Shown one piece after another: positions 1-8,675 of a stretch of DNA of 64,000 bases. The first letter of the stretch is position 1; each line of letters begins with the position of its first letter. The position numbers were made by a program, and so were the translations under genes. A model generated the notes under the pieces. That model saw nothing but the letters and a program-made list of their open reading frames with translations, was not told where the DNA came from and did no database searches. Origin of the DNA: Bradyrhizobium sp. Tv2a-2 (lineage in GTDB: Bacteria; Pseudomonadota; Alphaproteobacteria; Rhizobiales; Xanthobacteraceae). The DNA lies in NCBI RefSeq assembly GCF_000472425.1, contig NZ_AXAI01000016.1, positions 62,001-126,000 on the forward strand, in the 5' to 3' direction.

Positions 1-2931
1 CAGTCGACCAGCGCCGCGGATGGTACCTATAACTTGACGGTCACTTTCAATATCGGCACCGATCCGAACACCGACCAGGTGCTGGTGCAAAACCGCGTTC
101 AAAGCGCGCTGGCGTCACTACCGCTACCCGTTCAATCTCAAGGCGTCACGATCCAGAAAAAGAACACCGCGATCCTGCAGATCGTGACGCTCGACTCGCC
201 GGACGGGCGGTATGACAGCCTGTACATGAGCAATTACGCGGCGATCAACTTGGTCGACGAGCTCGCGCGCCTGCCCGGCGTCGGCAATGTCGCCGTCTTC
301 GGCGCCAGCAATTACGCAATGCGGATCTGGCTCAACCCACAACAACTCTATTCCTTGGGCCTTGAGCCGAGCGATGTCATCGAAGCCGTGCGCCAGCAGA
401 GCCAGGAGGTCACGGCCGGCCAAGTCGGCATGCCGCCCGCGCCGAAAGATCAAGCGTCCCAATATACGGTCGATATTCTGTCGCGCTTCAGCGACCCTTC
501 GGAATTCGCTGATATCATCGTCAAGGATCAGACCGCTAACGGCGGAGAACTCGTCAGGGTGAAGGATATCGCGCGGATCGATCTTGGCGCGCAAACCTAT
601 TCGCAGGATTTCAAGCTGAACGGGCGGCCCGGCGCCGGGGTGGCGATCTTTCAGACCCCTGAGGCCAACTCGCTGGCGGTCGCGAAAGAAGTGAAAGCGA
701 AGATGGAGGAGCTTGGAAAGCGCTTCCCGCAAGGCTTGAGATACGGCATTCCCTTCGACACAACCATCTTCGTCCAGGAGTCGATCGCCGAGGTCTATAG
801 GACCTTGTGGCAAGCGGGCGTGCTGGTTCTCATCGTGATCCTGGTCTTCTTGCAGAACTTCCGGGCGACGCTGGTGCCGGCCACGACAGTTCCCGTCACC
901 ATCATCGGCGCTTTCGCCGGCATGGCCGCGCTAGGCTTTAGCGTCAATTTATCGACCCTCTTCGGCATTGTGCTGGCGATCGGCATCGTGGTCGACGACG
1001 CGATCGTGATCGTCGAAGGCGTGTCGAAATATATCGAGCGTGGCATGTCGGGGCATGACGCGGCGATCCGGGCGATGGACGAATTGTTCGGACCGGTCGT
1101 AGGCATCACCCTCGTGTTGATGTCCGTGTTTCTGCCGGCCGCCTTCATGCCGGGCCTGACAGGCAAGATGTTCGCCCAGTTCGCGCTCGTCATCGCGGTC
1201 ACGGCGCTCATCAGCGCGATCAACGCGGTGACCCTGAAGCCGACGCAATGCGCCCTCTGGCTGCGCGAAGCGACGCCGCTCGACCAACGCAATTTCTTCT
1301 ATCGCGGCTTCAATGCTGTCTATCAGAGGATAGAAAACGCCTATGCGGCCCTGATCGGCCAGATGGTGCGCCGCTCCGGGCTAATGGTCCTCATTGCGAT
1401 CGCCCTGGCTGGCGTCGCTCTCTGGGGCATTGCACGATTGCCGACGGCCTTCATACCCACTGACGATCAGGGCTATGCGATCATCGCCGTCCAATTGCCG
1501 GAAGGCGCTTCGCTCGGGCGGACCACTGCCGCGCTGGAGCGGGCGGCCGAGATCGCCAAGGCGACCCCCGGAGTCAAGAATGTAATCGCGATATCGGGGC
1601 AATCCGTTCTCGACAATAGCGCGTCGCTCTCCAGTGCCGGCGTCGAATATGTCATTTTCGATTCGTTTGCCGACCGCTTAAAGGCCAAGAATCAGGATCT
1701 GCGATCAATCCTCGAAAGCATTCAAGGCAAGCTGAACAATCTTCCCGACGGAAAAGGATTTGTGCTAGTGCCGCCGCCGATCCAAGGCATCGGCCAGGCG
1801 GGCGGCTTCCAAATGGAAGTCGAGATGCTTGGCGGCAGCTTCGACTACACGAAGCTCGACGAGCTGACGCGCCAAGTCCTCAAATCCGCAGCCGCCAATC
1901 CGACGGTGCTACGTCCTCTTACCACGTTCCAACTGGCGGCGCCGCAAGTCGCCGTCACTGTCGATCGCGCCCGCGCGCAAACGCTGAAGGTCTCGGTCGG
2001 CGATGTCTTTAAGACGCTTAGCACCTACCTCGGCTCCACCTACATCAACCAATTCAACAAATTCGGGCAATCATACCAAGTCTACGCACAGGCCGATTCG
2101 CAGTATCGGCTGAATCCTACGGACATTCTCAATCTCTATGTGCGCAATCGCGATCAGGAAATGGTGCCGATCAGCTCGGTCGCCTTCCTCGGCCGTCAGG
2201 TGGCCCCGCCGCTGATCACGCTCTACAATCTCTATCCCGCCGCGACGGTCGTGGGAGCGACCGCGCCCGGATCCAGCGCCGGCCAGACGATGGACGCGAT
2301 GGCGCAGATCGCCAAGACGGCCCTGCCGAATGACGTTTCGTATGAATGGTCGGGCATGTCCTACCAGGAGAAGCTCGTCGGCAATCAGCTCCTCTATATT
2401 TTCGCCCTGTCGATCCTTCTCGTCTATCTCGTGCTCGCCGGGCAGTATGAAAGCTGGATCTTGCCGTTCGCGGTGCTCTCCGCCGTCCCGCTGGCACTGC
2501 TCGGCCCAGTCATCGCGTTGACCAGTCTCGGGCTCGCCAACAATCTCTATACCCAGATCGGCCTGATGCTGCTGATCGCGCTCTCGGCCAAGAACGGCAT
2601 TTTGATTGTCGAGATGGCGCGCGAAGGGCGGGTCAAAGACGGAAAGTCTATTCTCGAAGCCGCCGTGGAAGCCTCGCGCTCCCGCTTCCGGCCGATTCTG
2701 ATGACGTCTTTCGCCTTCATTCTCGGCGTGACGCCGCTCGTCCTCGCAACGGGGGCGGGAGCAAACGCGCGCAAATCGCTGGGCATCAGCGTGTTCAGCG
2801 GCATGATCGCGTCGACGCTCCTGGCCGTGGTGTTCGTCCCGTCGTTTTTCGTGGTGCTGCAGAAGTTGGATGAACGAAGGAAACGGCCGGCGCCGACAAA
2901 GGCCGCTGAGGCGCCGGTTCAAGCAAATTGA
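1..2931 (+). CDS. RND (HAE1-type) multidrug efflux permease, 5' end cut by window
   Basis: Inner-membrane drug/proton antiporter subunit of a tripartite RND pump (AcrB family). The frame is open from base 1 and gives 976 visible residues. The family is usually about 1,030-1,060 long, so roughly the first 70-80 residues, including the first membrane helix, lie upstream; the first start codon in the window (TTG at 34) is internal. The proton-relay Asp-Asp pair is at visible residues 332-333 (IGIVVDDAIVIVE) and the partner Lys at 864 (LSAKNGILIVE). Two hydrophobic blocks flank the second large periplasmic loop, as expected. The membrane-fusion partner would be upstream, since no outer-membrane channel or adaptor follows. 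Substrate cannot be told. Family call is secure. Confidence 0.95.
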   Translation, partial: QSTSAADGTYNLTVTFNIGTDPNTDQVLVQNRVQSALASLPLPVQSQGVTIQKKNTAILQIVTLDSPDGRYDSLYMSNYAAINLVDELARLPGVGNVAVFGASNYAMRIWLNPQQLYSLGLEPSDVIEAVRQQSQEVTAGQVGMPPAPKDQASQYTVDILSRFSDPSEFADIIVKDQTANGGELVRVKDIARIDLGAQTYSQDFKLNGRPGAGVAIFQTPEANSLAVAKEVKAKMEELGKRFPQGLRYGIPFDTTIFVQESIAEVYRTLWQAGVLVLIVILVFLQNFRATLVPATTVPVTIIGAFAGMAALGFSVNLSTLFGIVLAIGIVVDDAIVIVEGVSKYIERGMSGHDAAIRAMDELFGPVVGITLVLMSVFLPAAFMPGLTGKMFAQFALVIAVTALISAINAVTLKPTQCALWLREATPLDQRNFFYRGFNAVYQRIENAYAALIGQMVRRSGLMVLIAIALAGVALWGIARLPTAFIPTDDQGYAIIAVQLPEGASLGRTTAALERAAEIAKATPGVKNVIAISGQSVLDNSASLSSAGVEYVIFDSFADRLKAKNQDLRSILESIQGKLNNLPDGKGFVLVPPPIQGIGQAGGFQMEVEMLGGSFDYTKLDELTRQVLKSAAANPTVLRPLTTFQLAAPQVAVTVDRARAQTLKVSVGDVFKTLSTYLGSTYINQFNKFGQSYQVYAQADSQYRLNPTDILNLYVRNRDQEMVPISSVAFLGRQVAPPLITLYNLYPAATVVGATAPGSSAGQTMDAMAQIAKTALPNDVSYEWSGMSYQEKLVGNQLLYIFALSILLVYLVLAGQYESWILPFAVLSAVPLALLGPVIALTSLGLANNLYTQIGLMLLIALSAKNGILIVEMAREGRVKDGKSILEAAVEASRSRFRPILMTSFAFILGVTPLVLATGAGANARKSLGISVFSGMIASTLLAVVFVPSFFVVLQKLDERRKRPAPTKAAEAPVQAN

Positions 2932-3496
2932 TCGACCCGTTGCCGTGCGTCGGCGTCTTACACCTTGCGAGCTGCCGCATCTGGTGATGTGCGCCGATTA
3001 ATCAACGCAAGATCGGTCAGCAGCACGACGAACTGAGCTAGCCTGTACTGGACAATCTCCCGCGCAAGGCTGGCGTCCGTCCGGATCGGCGTTGACGCTA
3101 AATGTTTTTTGCGCGCTGATCATCATCCCGCTCGACTATGCGTTTCCAACCGAGTTCGGCCAGGATCGCGTCACAACCCAGAATAGGCGCGAGATTAGGA
3201 ACGTGCCGATAATGGCACCAAACAGCTCTGCCAAATCCCCCACCGTACCCCCGTGTTGACGTCCATCAGCTTCGATGCTTCTGAGTGGTCGCTCAAGCCC
3301 CGAGACGGTCAACTGCCCAAACCAGAGCGCACGGAGAAAGGCCCATGAGGGTTTGAGATCTCGCGATGGCCGCGGTTAGCTGCGCGGCACATCGGATTGT
3401 CGCTCGCACGCCCCCGCGTTGTTTCCCATACGCTTCCCAATCACGATTCTATGGGAAGCCTGTTACCCGGATTTCCAACCAAGCCATTGATCTGGT
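2932..3496. other. 565-base gap with no recognised gene
   Basis: Between the efflux gene stop and tRNA-His I see no ORF with a credible ribosome site or family resemblance, and no clear hairpin terminator just after the stop. Short frames run into the tRNA and are rejected. No duplicated tRNA 3' end, integrase or insertion-sequence end was found, so there is no support for an integrated element at the tRNA. Confidence 0.5.
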
Positions 3497-3573
3497 TGGT
3501 ACAGTTGGGTGGGCTCGAACCACCGACCTCCTGTTCCACAGACAGGCGCTCTAACCAACTGAGCTACAACTGC
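3497..3573 (-). tRNA. tRNA-His (anticodon GTG)
   Basis: The reverse strand folds as a complete cloverleaf of 77 bases including an encoded CCA (3497-3499). The anticodon loop reads CTGTGGA, giving GTG for His, on a CCTGT/ACAGG stem. The T-arm contains GGTTCGAGCC. The acceptor pairs GCAGTTG with CAACTGT, so the terminal pair is G1-U72, the discriminator is A73, and the base before G1 is T. The extra G-1 paired with C73 that marks most bacterial tRNA-His is therefore absent. This matches the alphaproteobacterial form described with a divergent histidyl-tRNA synthetase. Confidence 0.96.
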
Positions 3574-3703
3574 ATCCTTCGACGGCGCCCGCAAAGGGGG
3601 GCCGGACGGGGCGGAAACTAGGTGCTAAGGTCAGTTTTGGCAAGGCCGTAACGGCGCTGAAATCAACCCCTCCTGCCTGCTTTTCCTGCCTGCTTTTTCC
3701 AAG

Positions 3704-3728
3704 CAAAACCCGGGCGTTTCGCCCGGGT
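3704..3728 (-). terminator. Probable rho-independent terminator of the first phasin gene
   Basis: An 8-bp perfect stem (ACCCGGGC at 3708-3715 with GCCCGGGT at 3721-3728) has a 5-base loop. Read on the minus strand it is followed by TTTTG. It lies about 90 bases after the phasin stop and before tRNA-His. Confidence 0.6.
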
Positions 3729-3816
3729 CTGACTTAATCAAAAGGCACTTGGCCGCTTCGAATACGCTTAACTGACTGCCTACCCACTTCGAAAAACGGC
3801 AGCTCGGCCTGCCGCA

Positions 3817-4263
3817 TCAAGCAGCGGCGGGCTTGTAGTACTTGGCAGCGTTGGCCTTGATCGGCTCGACGGTCTCGGCTGCGACTTTCTGCGACAACTC
3901 GGCGAGCTCCTTGGCCTGGGCCTGGAGGGTCTCAAACGACTTGCGGCTATGGGCAGTGCACAGCTCCAGCGCCTCGGCGGGCGACTTCACACTCAACAGC
4001 TCCTGGGCAAAGTCCAGATTGGCCGTGGTGTTGGCCTTCACGAACTCCATCACCTTGGCGGTATAGGCGCTCGCGCCCTTGTTCGCGCTGGTGAAGACCG
4101 CCTCGATGGTCGAGTTGTGGTTTTCGGCGGCGTCCTTGAACTTGGCATAGTTGTCGCGCGCCTGCGAAACGCCTTTTTCGGCGAACGCACGCACTTGCTC
4201 AGGCACTTCAAAGGGAATCACAGAGGAGGCAGAGAACGGATCGGCAGGATTGGTCATCGGCAT
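3817..4263 (-). CDS. Phasin family protein
   Basis: Small amphipathic protein (148 residues) predicted to coat polyhydroxyalkanoate granules. It is almost entirely helical and rich in Ala, Lys and Glu. It carries the phasin-type central segment (MEFVKANTTANLDFAQELL) and ends in Lys/Ala-rich sequence. Two starts are possible: ATG at 4263, or ATG at 4257 two codons later (MTNPADPF), which is better spaced from the AAGGA ribosome site. A second phasin gene lies upstream in the same direction, separated by 256 bases that hold a perfect palindrome. A hairpin terminator follows the stop. No PHA synthase or depolymerase is in the window. The phasin call is firm; the granule role is from the family. 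Confidence 0.88.
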   Translation of the reverse strand: MPMTNPADPFSASSVIPFEVPEQVRAFAEKGVSQARDNYAKFKDAAENHNSTIEAVFTSANKGASAYTAKVMEFVKANTTANLDFAQELLSVKSPAEALELCTAHSRKSFETLQAQAKELAELSQKVAAETVEPIKANAAKYYKPAAA

Positions 4264-4401
4264 GCTTCCTTCGGGCAGAGATGAAGCGAGACCCTCTACG
4301 CAAGCCCGGCAGCCAAGATACCGGACAGGTCGAATTGGATCACGCGGCGGAGATCCCTCAATCGGGCGTGCGGAATAAACCTACGTATAGTGGCAATTTT
4401 G

Positions 4402-4415
4402 TGCATTGCAATGCA
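4402..4415. promoter_or_regulatory. Perfect 14-bp palindrome upstream of phasin, candidate PhaR-type operator
   Basis: TGCATTGCAATGCA is its own reverse complement and sits in an AT-rich spot 139 bases ahead of the phasin start at 4263. TGC/GCA-rich sites are what PhaR repressors of phasin genes bind in other alphaproteobacteria. A flanking GTGCA...TGCAC pair extends the symmetry. Assignment to PhaR is inference. Confidence 0.4.
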
Positions 4416-4519
4416 ATTCAAAGTGCACCGACATAGACAGGGGCTCGGCGCGCGTGCGCTGCGCCCCTGTAAATGCTGAGCTTTTTTGGCTCGTCGCGGA
4501 ACACCCACCGAAAGGCCAA

Positions 4520-4903
4520 CTAATTTTTTGGCTTTGCGGCATCCATGGCCGCGCGGCTCACCATCTGGCCCATCTCGTTGGCCTGCTCGGCGAGGTTGCG
4601 CATCTGGGTCTGAACAAACTCGCTGTGCAACCGCATCACCTCGGCGAGGTCCTTGGCATGCAACAGCGACTGCGCATAGTCGAGGGAGGCCTGCACGTTC
4701 TTTTCGGCATAGGCGATCGCCTTGGCGCCGATGTCCCGGGCGCCGGCCGTGACGGTGGCGCCGCGCTCCTCCAGCGTGCCGGCGGCTGCCTCTGCACCTT
4801 CCAGGAAACGCTCGAAGGTCTTGCGCGTCTGCTCGACACTTGCCTCCGCCATGGACCGCATCTCCTTGGGGACTTCAAATCGATCATGCATGTTCTCGGC
4901 CAT
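4520..4903 (-). CDS. Phasin family protein (second copy)
   Basis: 127-residue helical protein with the phasin signature region EKNVQASLDYAQSLLHAKDL and little hydrophobic sequence, predicted to bind polyhydroxyalkanoate granules. The start at 4903 (MAENMHDRFEVPKEM) follows a purine-rich stretch (AGAGAGGG). It shares its layout with the neighbouring phasin at 3817-4263 (short N-terminus, VP-x-E-x-R near residue 12, helical core), but the two diverge enough to be old paralogues. It is divergent from the sensor kinase at 5297, with 393 bases between starts. Granule function is from the family. Confidence 0.87.
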   Translation of the reverse strand: MAENMHDRFEVPKEMRSMAEASVEQTRKTFERFLEGAEAAAGTLEERGATVTAGARDIGAKAIAYAEKNVQASLDYAQSLLHAKDLAEVMRLHSEFVQTQMRNLAEQANEMGQMVSRAAMDAAKPKN

Positions 4904-5201
4904 GATCCCTCTCTCTCTATGCTGACTCTATGCTGATATTTTTTGCAGGTCGTTTGCCTGCTGACGGGCTTGCGCCCGCTGTGCCCGCCCCGTTGCGGCA
5001 ACAGCCCGGATTGTAGCCCCGAAGGACTTCGCCGCTATGACTCAAATCGGTCCACACATTCGGATCGTGGACTTTTGATCGCCAGTTGCAACGGCTGATG
5101 ACCGCGCAAGTTCGATGCGTCCGAACGAATTAAGGTTATCGCGGCTTTCGCGGCGCCGCGGAAACGGCAGACCGTGGACCTGACTTTCCTGCCTTGCGAT
5201 A

Positions 5202-5216
5202 CTAACCTTGTGTTAA
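5202..5216. promoter_or_regulatory. CtrA-like site with one mismatch upstream of the PdhS-like kinase
   Basis: CTAA-N7-TTAA, which reads TTAA-N7-TTAG on the other strand. It is one base from the CtrA consensus TTAA-N7-TTAA and lies about 80 bases before the kinase start in the phasin/kinase gap. With a mismatch it is only a candidate. Confidence 0.3.
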
Positions 5217-5296
5217 GGCTATCATACTGGCAACCGGATCTGCTCCCGCCGCCAGTCGAGGCCCCACAGCAAGTCAGCCGGTTCTAGTCGCCAACC

Positions 5297-8200
5297 ATGA
5301 ACATGATGGAATTCCAGTTGCACGGCGTCAGCGATCCGCGGCTGGCGGTGCATGCAACGACCGCACTGCCGGCATGGCTATGGTCGACCGATGGCAGCCG
5401 CATTCTGTGGGCCAATCCGGTCGGCGCAGAGCTGTTCGGCGCGGCTACCGGCGCCGAGCTTGCGAACAGAACCTTCGGGCCGGCCGATCCGCATCGCCGG
5501 CAGATCGCGCATCTCGCCACCCGCCTGCCGCCGAACGCCGCGACCCGGCTGGAGCGGCTGCGCGGCTTCGGCGCACGCCCCGGCATGCTAGCGACCTGCG
5601 CCTGCGCGCGGCTTGCTTTCTTCGATGGCAGTCACGGCGTCCTGATCGCGCCGGTCGAGAGTACGAAATCCAATATGCCGCAGCTCGAGCGGCTGCAGCG
5701 GCTGGTCGCGAGCATCGCGGCGCCGGTCGCGGTGTTTTCGCGCGACGGTACGCTTTCGGCCGCGAGCGATGCCGCGCGGCCGCTGTTGAGCTTTGGCTCG
5801 CTGGCCGAGGCCGGGCTCGACGAAGCGCGACATGCGGCGCTGCATGCGGGCCGCGTCGAGACGCCGACGGAGATCGGCAACATGGTGCTGCAGCGGATCG
5901 GCAGCGGGGCCGACACCGCCCTGGTGGCGCTGATCACCCCCCCCGTGGCGCCGGAGCCGCCGGAGGATATTGCGGAATTGCAGGTCGAGGCACCGCCGGC
6001 TTACGAGCAACCGGCGTTGTCGGGCGAAGCGCCGGCCGAATTTGCCCTGTTCGACGCGTTCACCGAGCAGTCGCCGGAACAAACCGCGCAGGCCGAAGCG
6101 GCACAGCCCCGGCCTGCCCCGGAGACGCCGACAACGGACGCCGAGCCCTCGTCCTATGTCGAGGCGATTGCCGACGAACCGGCGGTCCCGCCTGACGCGA
6201 CTGCACCCGATGAACCCGATGAGGCTCCGGCCGCGCCGCCGTCCGTCGCAGCGTGGCGCGATGTCCCCGTGTCCGAGCCGCGCCAGCAGCCGCTGCGCTT
6301 TGTCTGGGCCATGGATGAGAAGTCTCGCTTCACCGTCATGTCGGAGGAGTTCATCGCGCTCGCGGGCAGGCCTACGGCTGCGCGTCTTGGCCGCAGCTGG
6401 GGCGCGATTGCTGCCGCGCTCGGGCTCGACCCCGAGGCGCAGGTCATGAAGGCCTTTGCGACCCACGACACCTGGAGCGGCATCACCCTGAATTGGCCGG
6501 TCGAGGATGGCGGCAGCCTCGCGGTCGAACTCGCGGGGCTTCCGGTCTACGACCGCACGCAACGCTTTGACGGCTTCCGCGGCTTTGGCGTCTGCCGCGA
6601 ACTCGACGCACTGGCGCAGCTTGCGGCCTTCCGCAGTGCGCGGCTGACACAGCCGGCACAGGTCGCGCCAGCGCCGGCCGTTGACATCGTTCCGGCCGAT
6701 TCAGAGCACGCTCCCGCCCAAGTTCCGCCAGTCGAGCCCGATGTGATACCGGGCCCGCCGGGCGAATCCGCCGCTTCAGGCGTCGAGACTTCAACCCCAA
6801 CCGATCTGGAAGCAACAGTGGACACGCCGCCGCCTGCGGAAACGCCGCCAAATGTCGTGCCGTTCCGCCCATTGGGAAGCGAACCGAAAGCGCCTGGCCT
6901 GACGGCCGGTGAGAACAACGCTTTCAACGAGCTTGCCCGCCAGTTGTCGGCGCGGCTGGAGCGCGACGGCCCGGCCGAACCTGCGGTTGCGGGCGCAGCG
7001 CCCGCGATGGCCGAGCCGGCCGTCGCGGAGGCACCTCAGCCTGTCCACGAGCCGAAGACGCCGACGCCAAATCAGCCGGCAGGCCAGCCGGCAAGCCAAC
7101 CGGCAAGCCAACCGGAATGGCTGATGCTGCCCGAGCCGCCGGCGCGCGGTGACAGCGGGCGCGACCGCATGCTGCTCGATCTGTTGCCGACCGGGGTCCT
7201 GATCTATCGGCTGGACCGCATGCTCTATGCCAATCCAGCGTTCCTCGAGCGCATGGGCTATCCGTCCCTGCACGCGCTGGAGCAGGCCGGCGGGCTCGAC
7301 GCACTCTATGTCGAGCCGGGCGTGTCCACCTCTACCTCCAGCAGCTCCTCGGAAGCCGGCACGCCGGTGACCATTGCAGCAAGCCAGCCGGCCGCCGAGC
7401 ACGCGACGCCGACGGAAGCGCGGCTGTTCACGATTTCCTGGGACGGCGAGTCTGCGCTGGCGTTGATGTTTGCGCATGCGCCGAGCGCTACAGCCGCTGC
7501 GGCGCCGGTCGCGCCGCTGCCGCTACCCGTGCTGGTCCCGCCGCCGCCGCCGGCAGGCCAAGCCAATGCCGAGGATCTCGCCGCCATTCTCGACACCACG
7601 GCCGAAGGCATCCTGATGTTCGATGCCAGCGGCAACATCCACGCCTGCAACCGCAGCGCGGAGGCGCTGTTCGGCTACGCGAGCGACGCGCTCACCAAGC
7701 GCAATCTCACCGAGCTGTTTGCGCCGGAGAGCCATCGCGTGGTGCTGGATTATCTCGAAAGCATCAAGGACGACGGGGCATCGAGCCTGCTCGATGCCGG
7801 ACGCGACGTGCTCGGCCGTGTCAGCCAGGGCGGCATCATCCCGCTGTCGATGACCATGGGCCGGACCCGCGCGGACGGGCCGAATTTCTTTGCCGTATTC
7901 CGCGACCAGTCGCAGAGCAGGAAGGGCGACAGCGAATTGCGCGAGGCACGCAAGCTCGCCGAGCGTGCCGCGACCGCGAAAGCCGACATGCTGGCGCGCA
8001 TCAGCCACGAGGTGCGGGCGCCGCTCAACGCCATCATCGGCTTTGCCGAGGTGATGATCGGCGAACGGTTCGGGCCGCTCGCCAATGAGCGCTATGCCGA
8101 ATATCTGAAGGACATCCGCGCCTCCGGCGAGCGTGTGACCACCATCATCAACGACCTCACCGAGCTGTCGCGGATCGAGACCGGCAAGCTCGACCTCGCC

Positions 8201-8671
8201 TTCACAAGCCAGAACCTCAACGAGCTCGTGGAGAGCTGCGTCTCGGTGATGCAGCCGCAGGCCAATCGCGAGCGCATCATCATCCGCACCTCGCTTGCGC
8301 ATCTGTTGCCGCCCGTGGTGGCGGATGCGCGCTCGCTGCGCCAGATCACCATGAACCTGATCGGCAATTCGATCCATCTCGCCAATCCCGGCGGCCAGGT
8401 GATCGTCTCAACCGCGCTGTCGGACTATGGCGAGGTGGTCCTGCGCGTGCGCGACACCGGGCACGGGCTCAACGACAATGAAGTCGCCGCCGCACTCGAG
8501 CCGTTCCGCACCCCACCGCCCTCCGACAAGGCGAACGAGAAATCGGGGCTGAACCTGTCGCTGACCAAGGCGCTGGTCGAAGCCAATCGCGCCCAGTTCC
8601 ACATCAAGACCGGCGGCCGCTCTGGCACGCTGGTGGAGATCGTGTTCGCTCGCGCGCTGGCGCGGGCGTAG
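5297..8671 (+). CDS. PAS-rich sensor histidine kinase of the PdhS/PleC/DivJ type
   Basis: 1,124-residue cytoplasmic kinase with no signal peptide or clear membrane helix. It has four PAS-like stretches, near residues 10-90, 330-440, 625-680 and 760-870, joined by long Pro/Ala/Glu-rich linkers. The transmitter follows: phospho-acceptor His904 in ISHEVRAPLNAIIGF, then FGPLANERYAEYLKDI, a signature shared with PdhS, PleC and DivJ, which act on DivK and so on CtrA. The ATP-binding part has NLIGNSIHLAN near 1019, RDTGHGLND near 1051 and a conserved LSLTKALVEANRAQF near the C-terminus. The ribosome site before ATG 5297 is weak; ATG 5303 is an alternative. A cell-cycle role is inferred from the signature. 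No response regulator is adjacent. It ends 4 bases short of the convergent nnrS stop. Confidence 0.85.
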   Translation: MNMMEFQLHGVSDPRLAVHATTALPAWLWSTDGSRILWANPVGAELFGAATGAELANRTFGPADPHRRQIAHLATRLPPNAATRLERLRGFGARPGMLATCACARLAFFDGSHGVLIAPVESTKSNMPQLERLQRLVASIAAPVAVFSRDGTLSAASDAARPLLSFGSLAEAGLDEARHAALHAGRVETPTEIGNMVLQRIGSGADTALVALITPPVAPEPPEDIAELQVEAPPAYEQPALSGEAPAEFALFDAFTEQSPEQTAQAEAAQPRPAPETPTTDAEPSSYVEAIADEPAVPPDATAPDEPDEAPAAPPSVAAWRDVPVSEPRQQPLRFVWAMDEKSRFTVMSEEFIALAGRPTAARLGRSWGAIAAALGLDPEAQVMKAFATHDTWSGITLNWPVEDGGSLAVELAGLPVYDRTQRFDGFRGFGVCRELDALAQLAAFRSARLTQPAQVAPAPAVDIVPADSEHAPAQVPPVEPDVIPGPPGESAASGVETSTPTDLEATVDTPPPAETPPNVVPFRPLGSEPKAPGLTAGENNAFNELARQLSARLERDGPAEPAVAGAAPAMAEPAVAEAPQPVHEPKTPTPNQPAGQPASQPASQPEWLMLPEPPARGDSGRDRMLLDLLPTGVLIYRLDRMLYANPAFLERMGYPSLHALEQAGGLDALYVEPGVSTSTSSSSSEAGTPVTIAASQPAAEHATPTEARLFTISWDGESALALMFAHAPSATAAAAPVAPLPLPVLVPPPPPAGQANAEDLAAILDTTAEGILMFDASGNIHACNRSAEALFGYASDALTKRNLTELFAPESHRVVLDYLESIKDDGASSLLDAGRDVLGRVSQGGIIPLSMTMGRTRADGPNFFAVFRDQSQSRKGDSELREARKLAERAATAKADMLARISHEVRAPLNAIIGFAEVMIGERFGPLANERYAEYLKDIRASGERVTTIINDLTELSRIETGKLDLAFTSQNLNELVESCVSVMQPQANRERIIIRTSLAHLLPPVVADARSLRQITMNLIGNSIHLANPGGQVIVSTALSDYGEVVLRVRDTGHGLNDNEVAAALEPFRTPPPSDKANEKSGLNLSLTKALVEANRAQFHIKTGGRSGTLVEIVFARALARA
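7075..7116 (+). repeat. In-frame short tandem repeat in the kinase linker
   Basis: A 12-base unit close to GCCGGCAAGCCA is repeated about three times and encodes a QPASQPASQP stretch in the linker before the third PAS domain. Such repeats can change length by slippage without shifting frame. Confidence 0.6.
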
Positions 8672-8675
8672 ACTT

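Noticed and set aside
3497..3573. tRNA-His as the attachment site of an integrated element
   Set aside because: No integrase and no second copy of the tRNA 3' end found in the window.
3366..3621. Short plus-strand frames over the tRNA-His region
   Set aside because: They run antisense through the tRNA and have no ribosome site.
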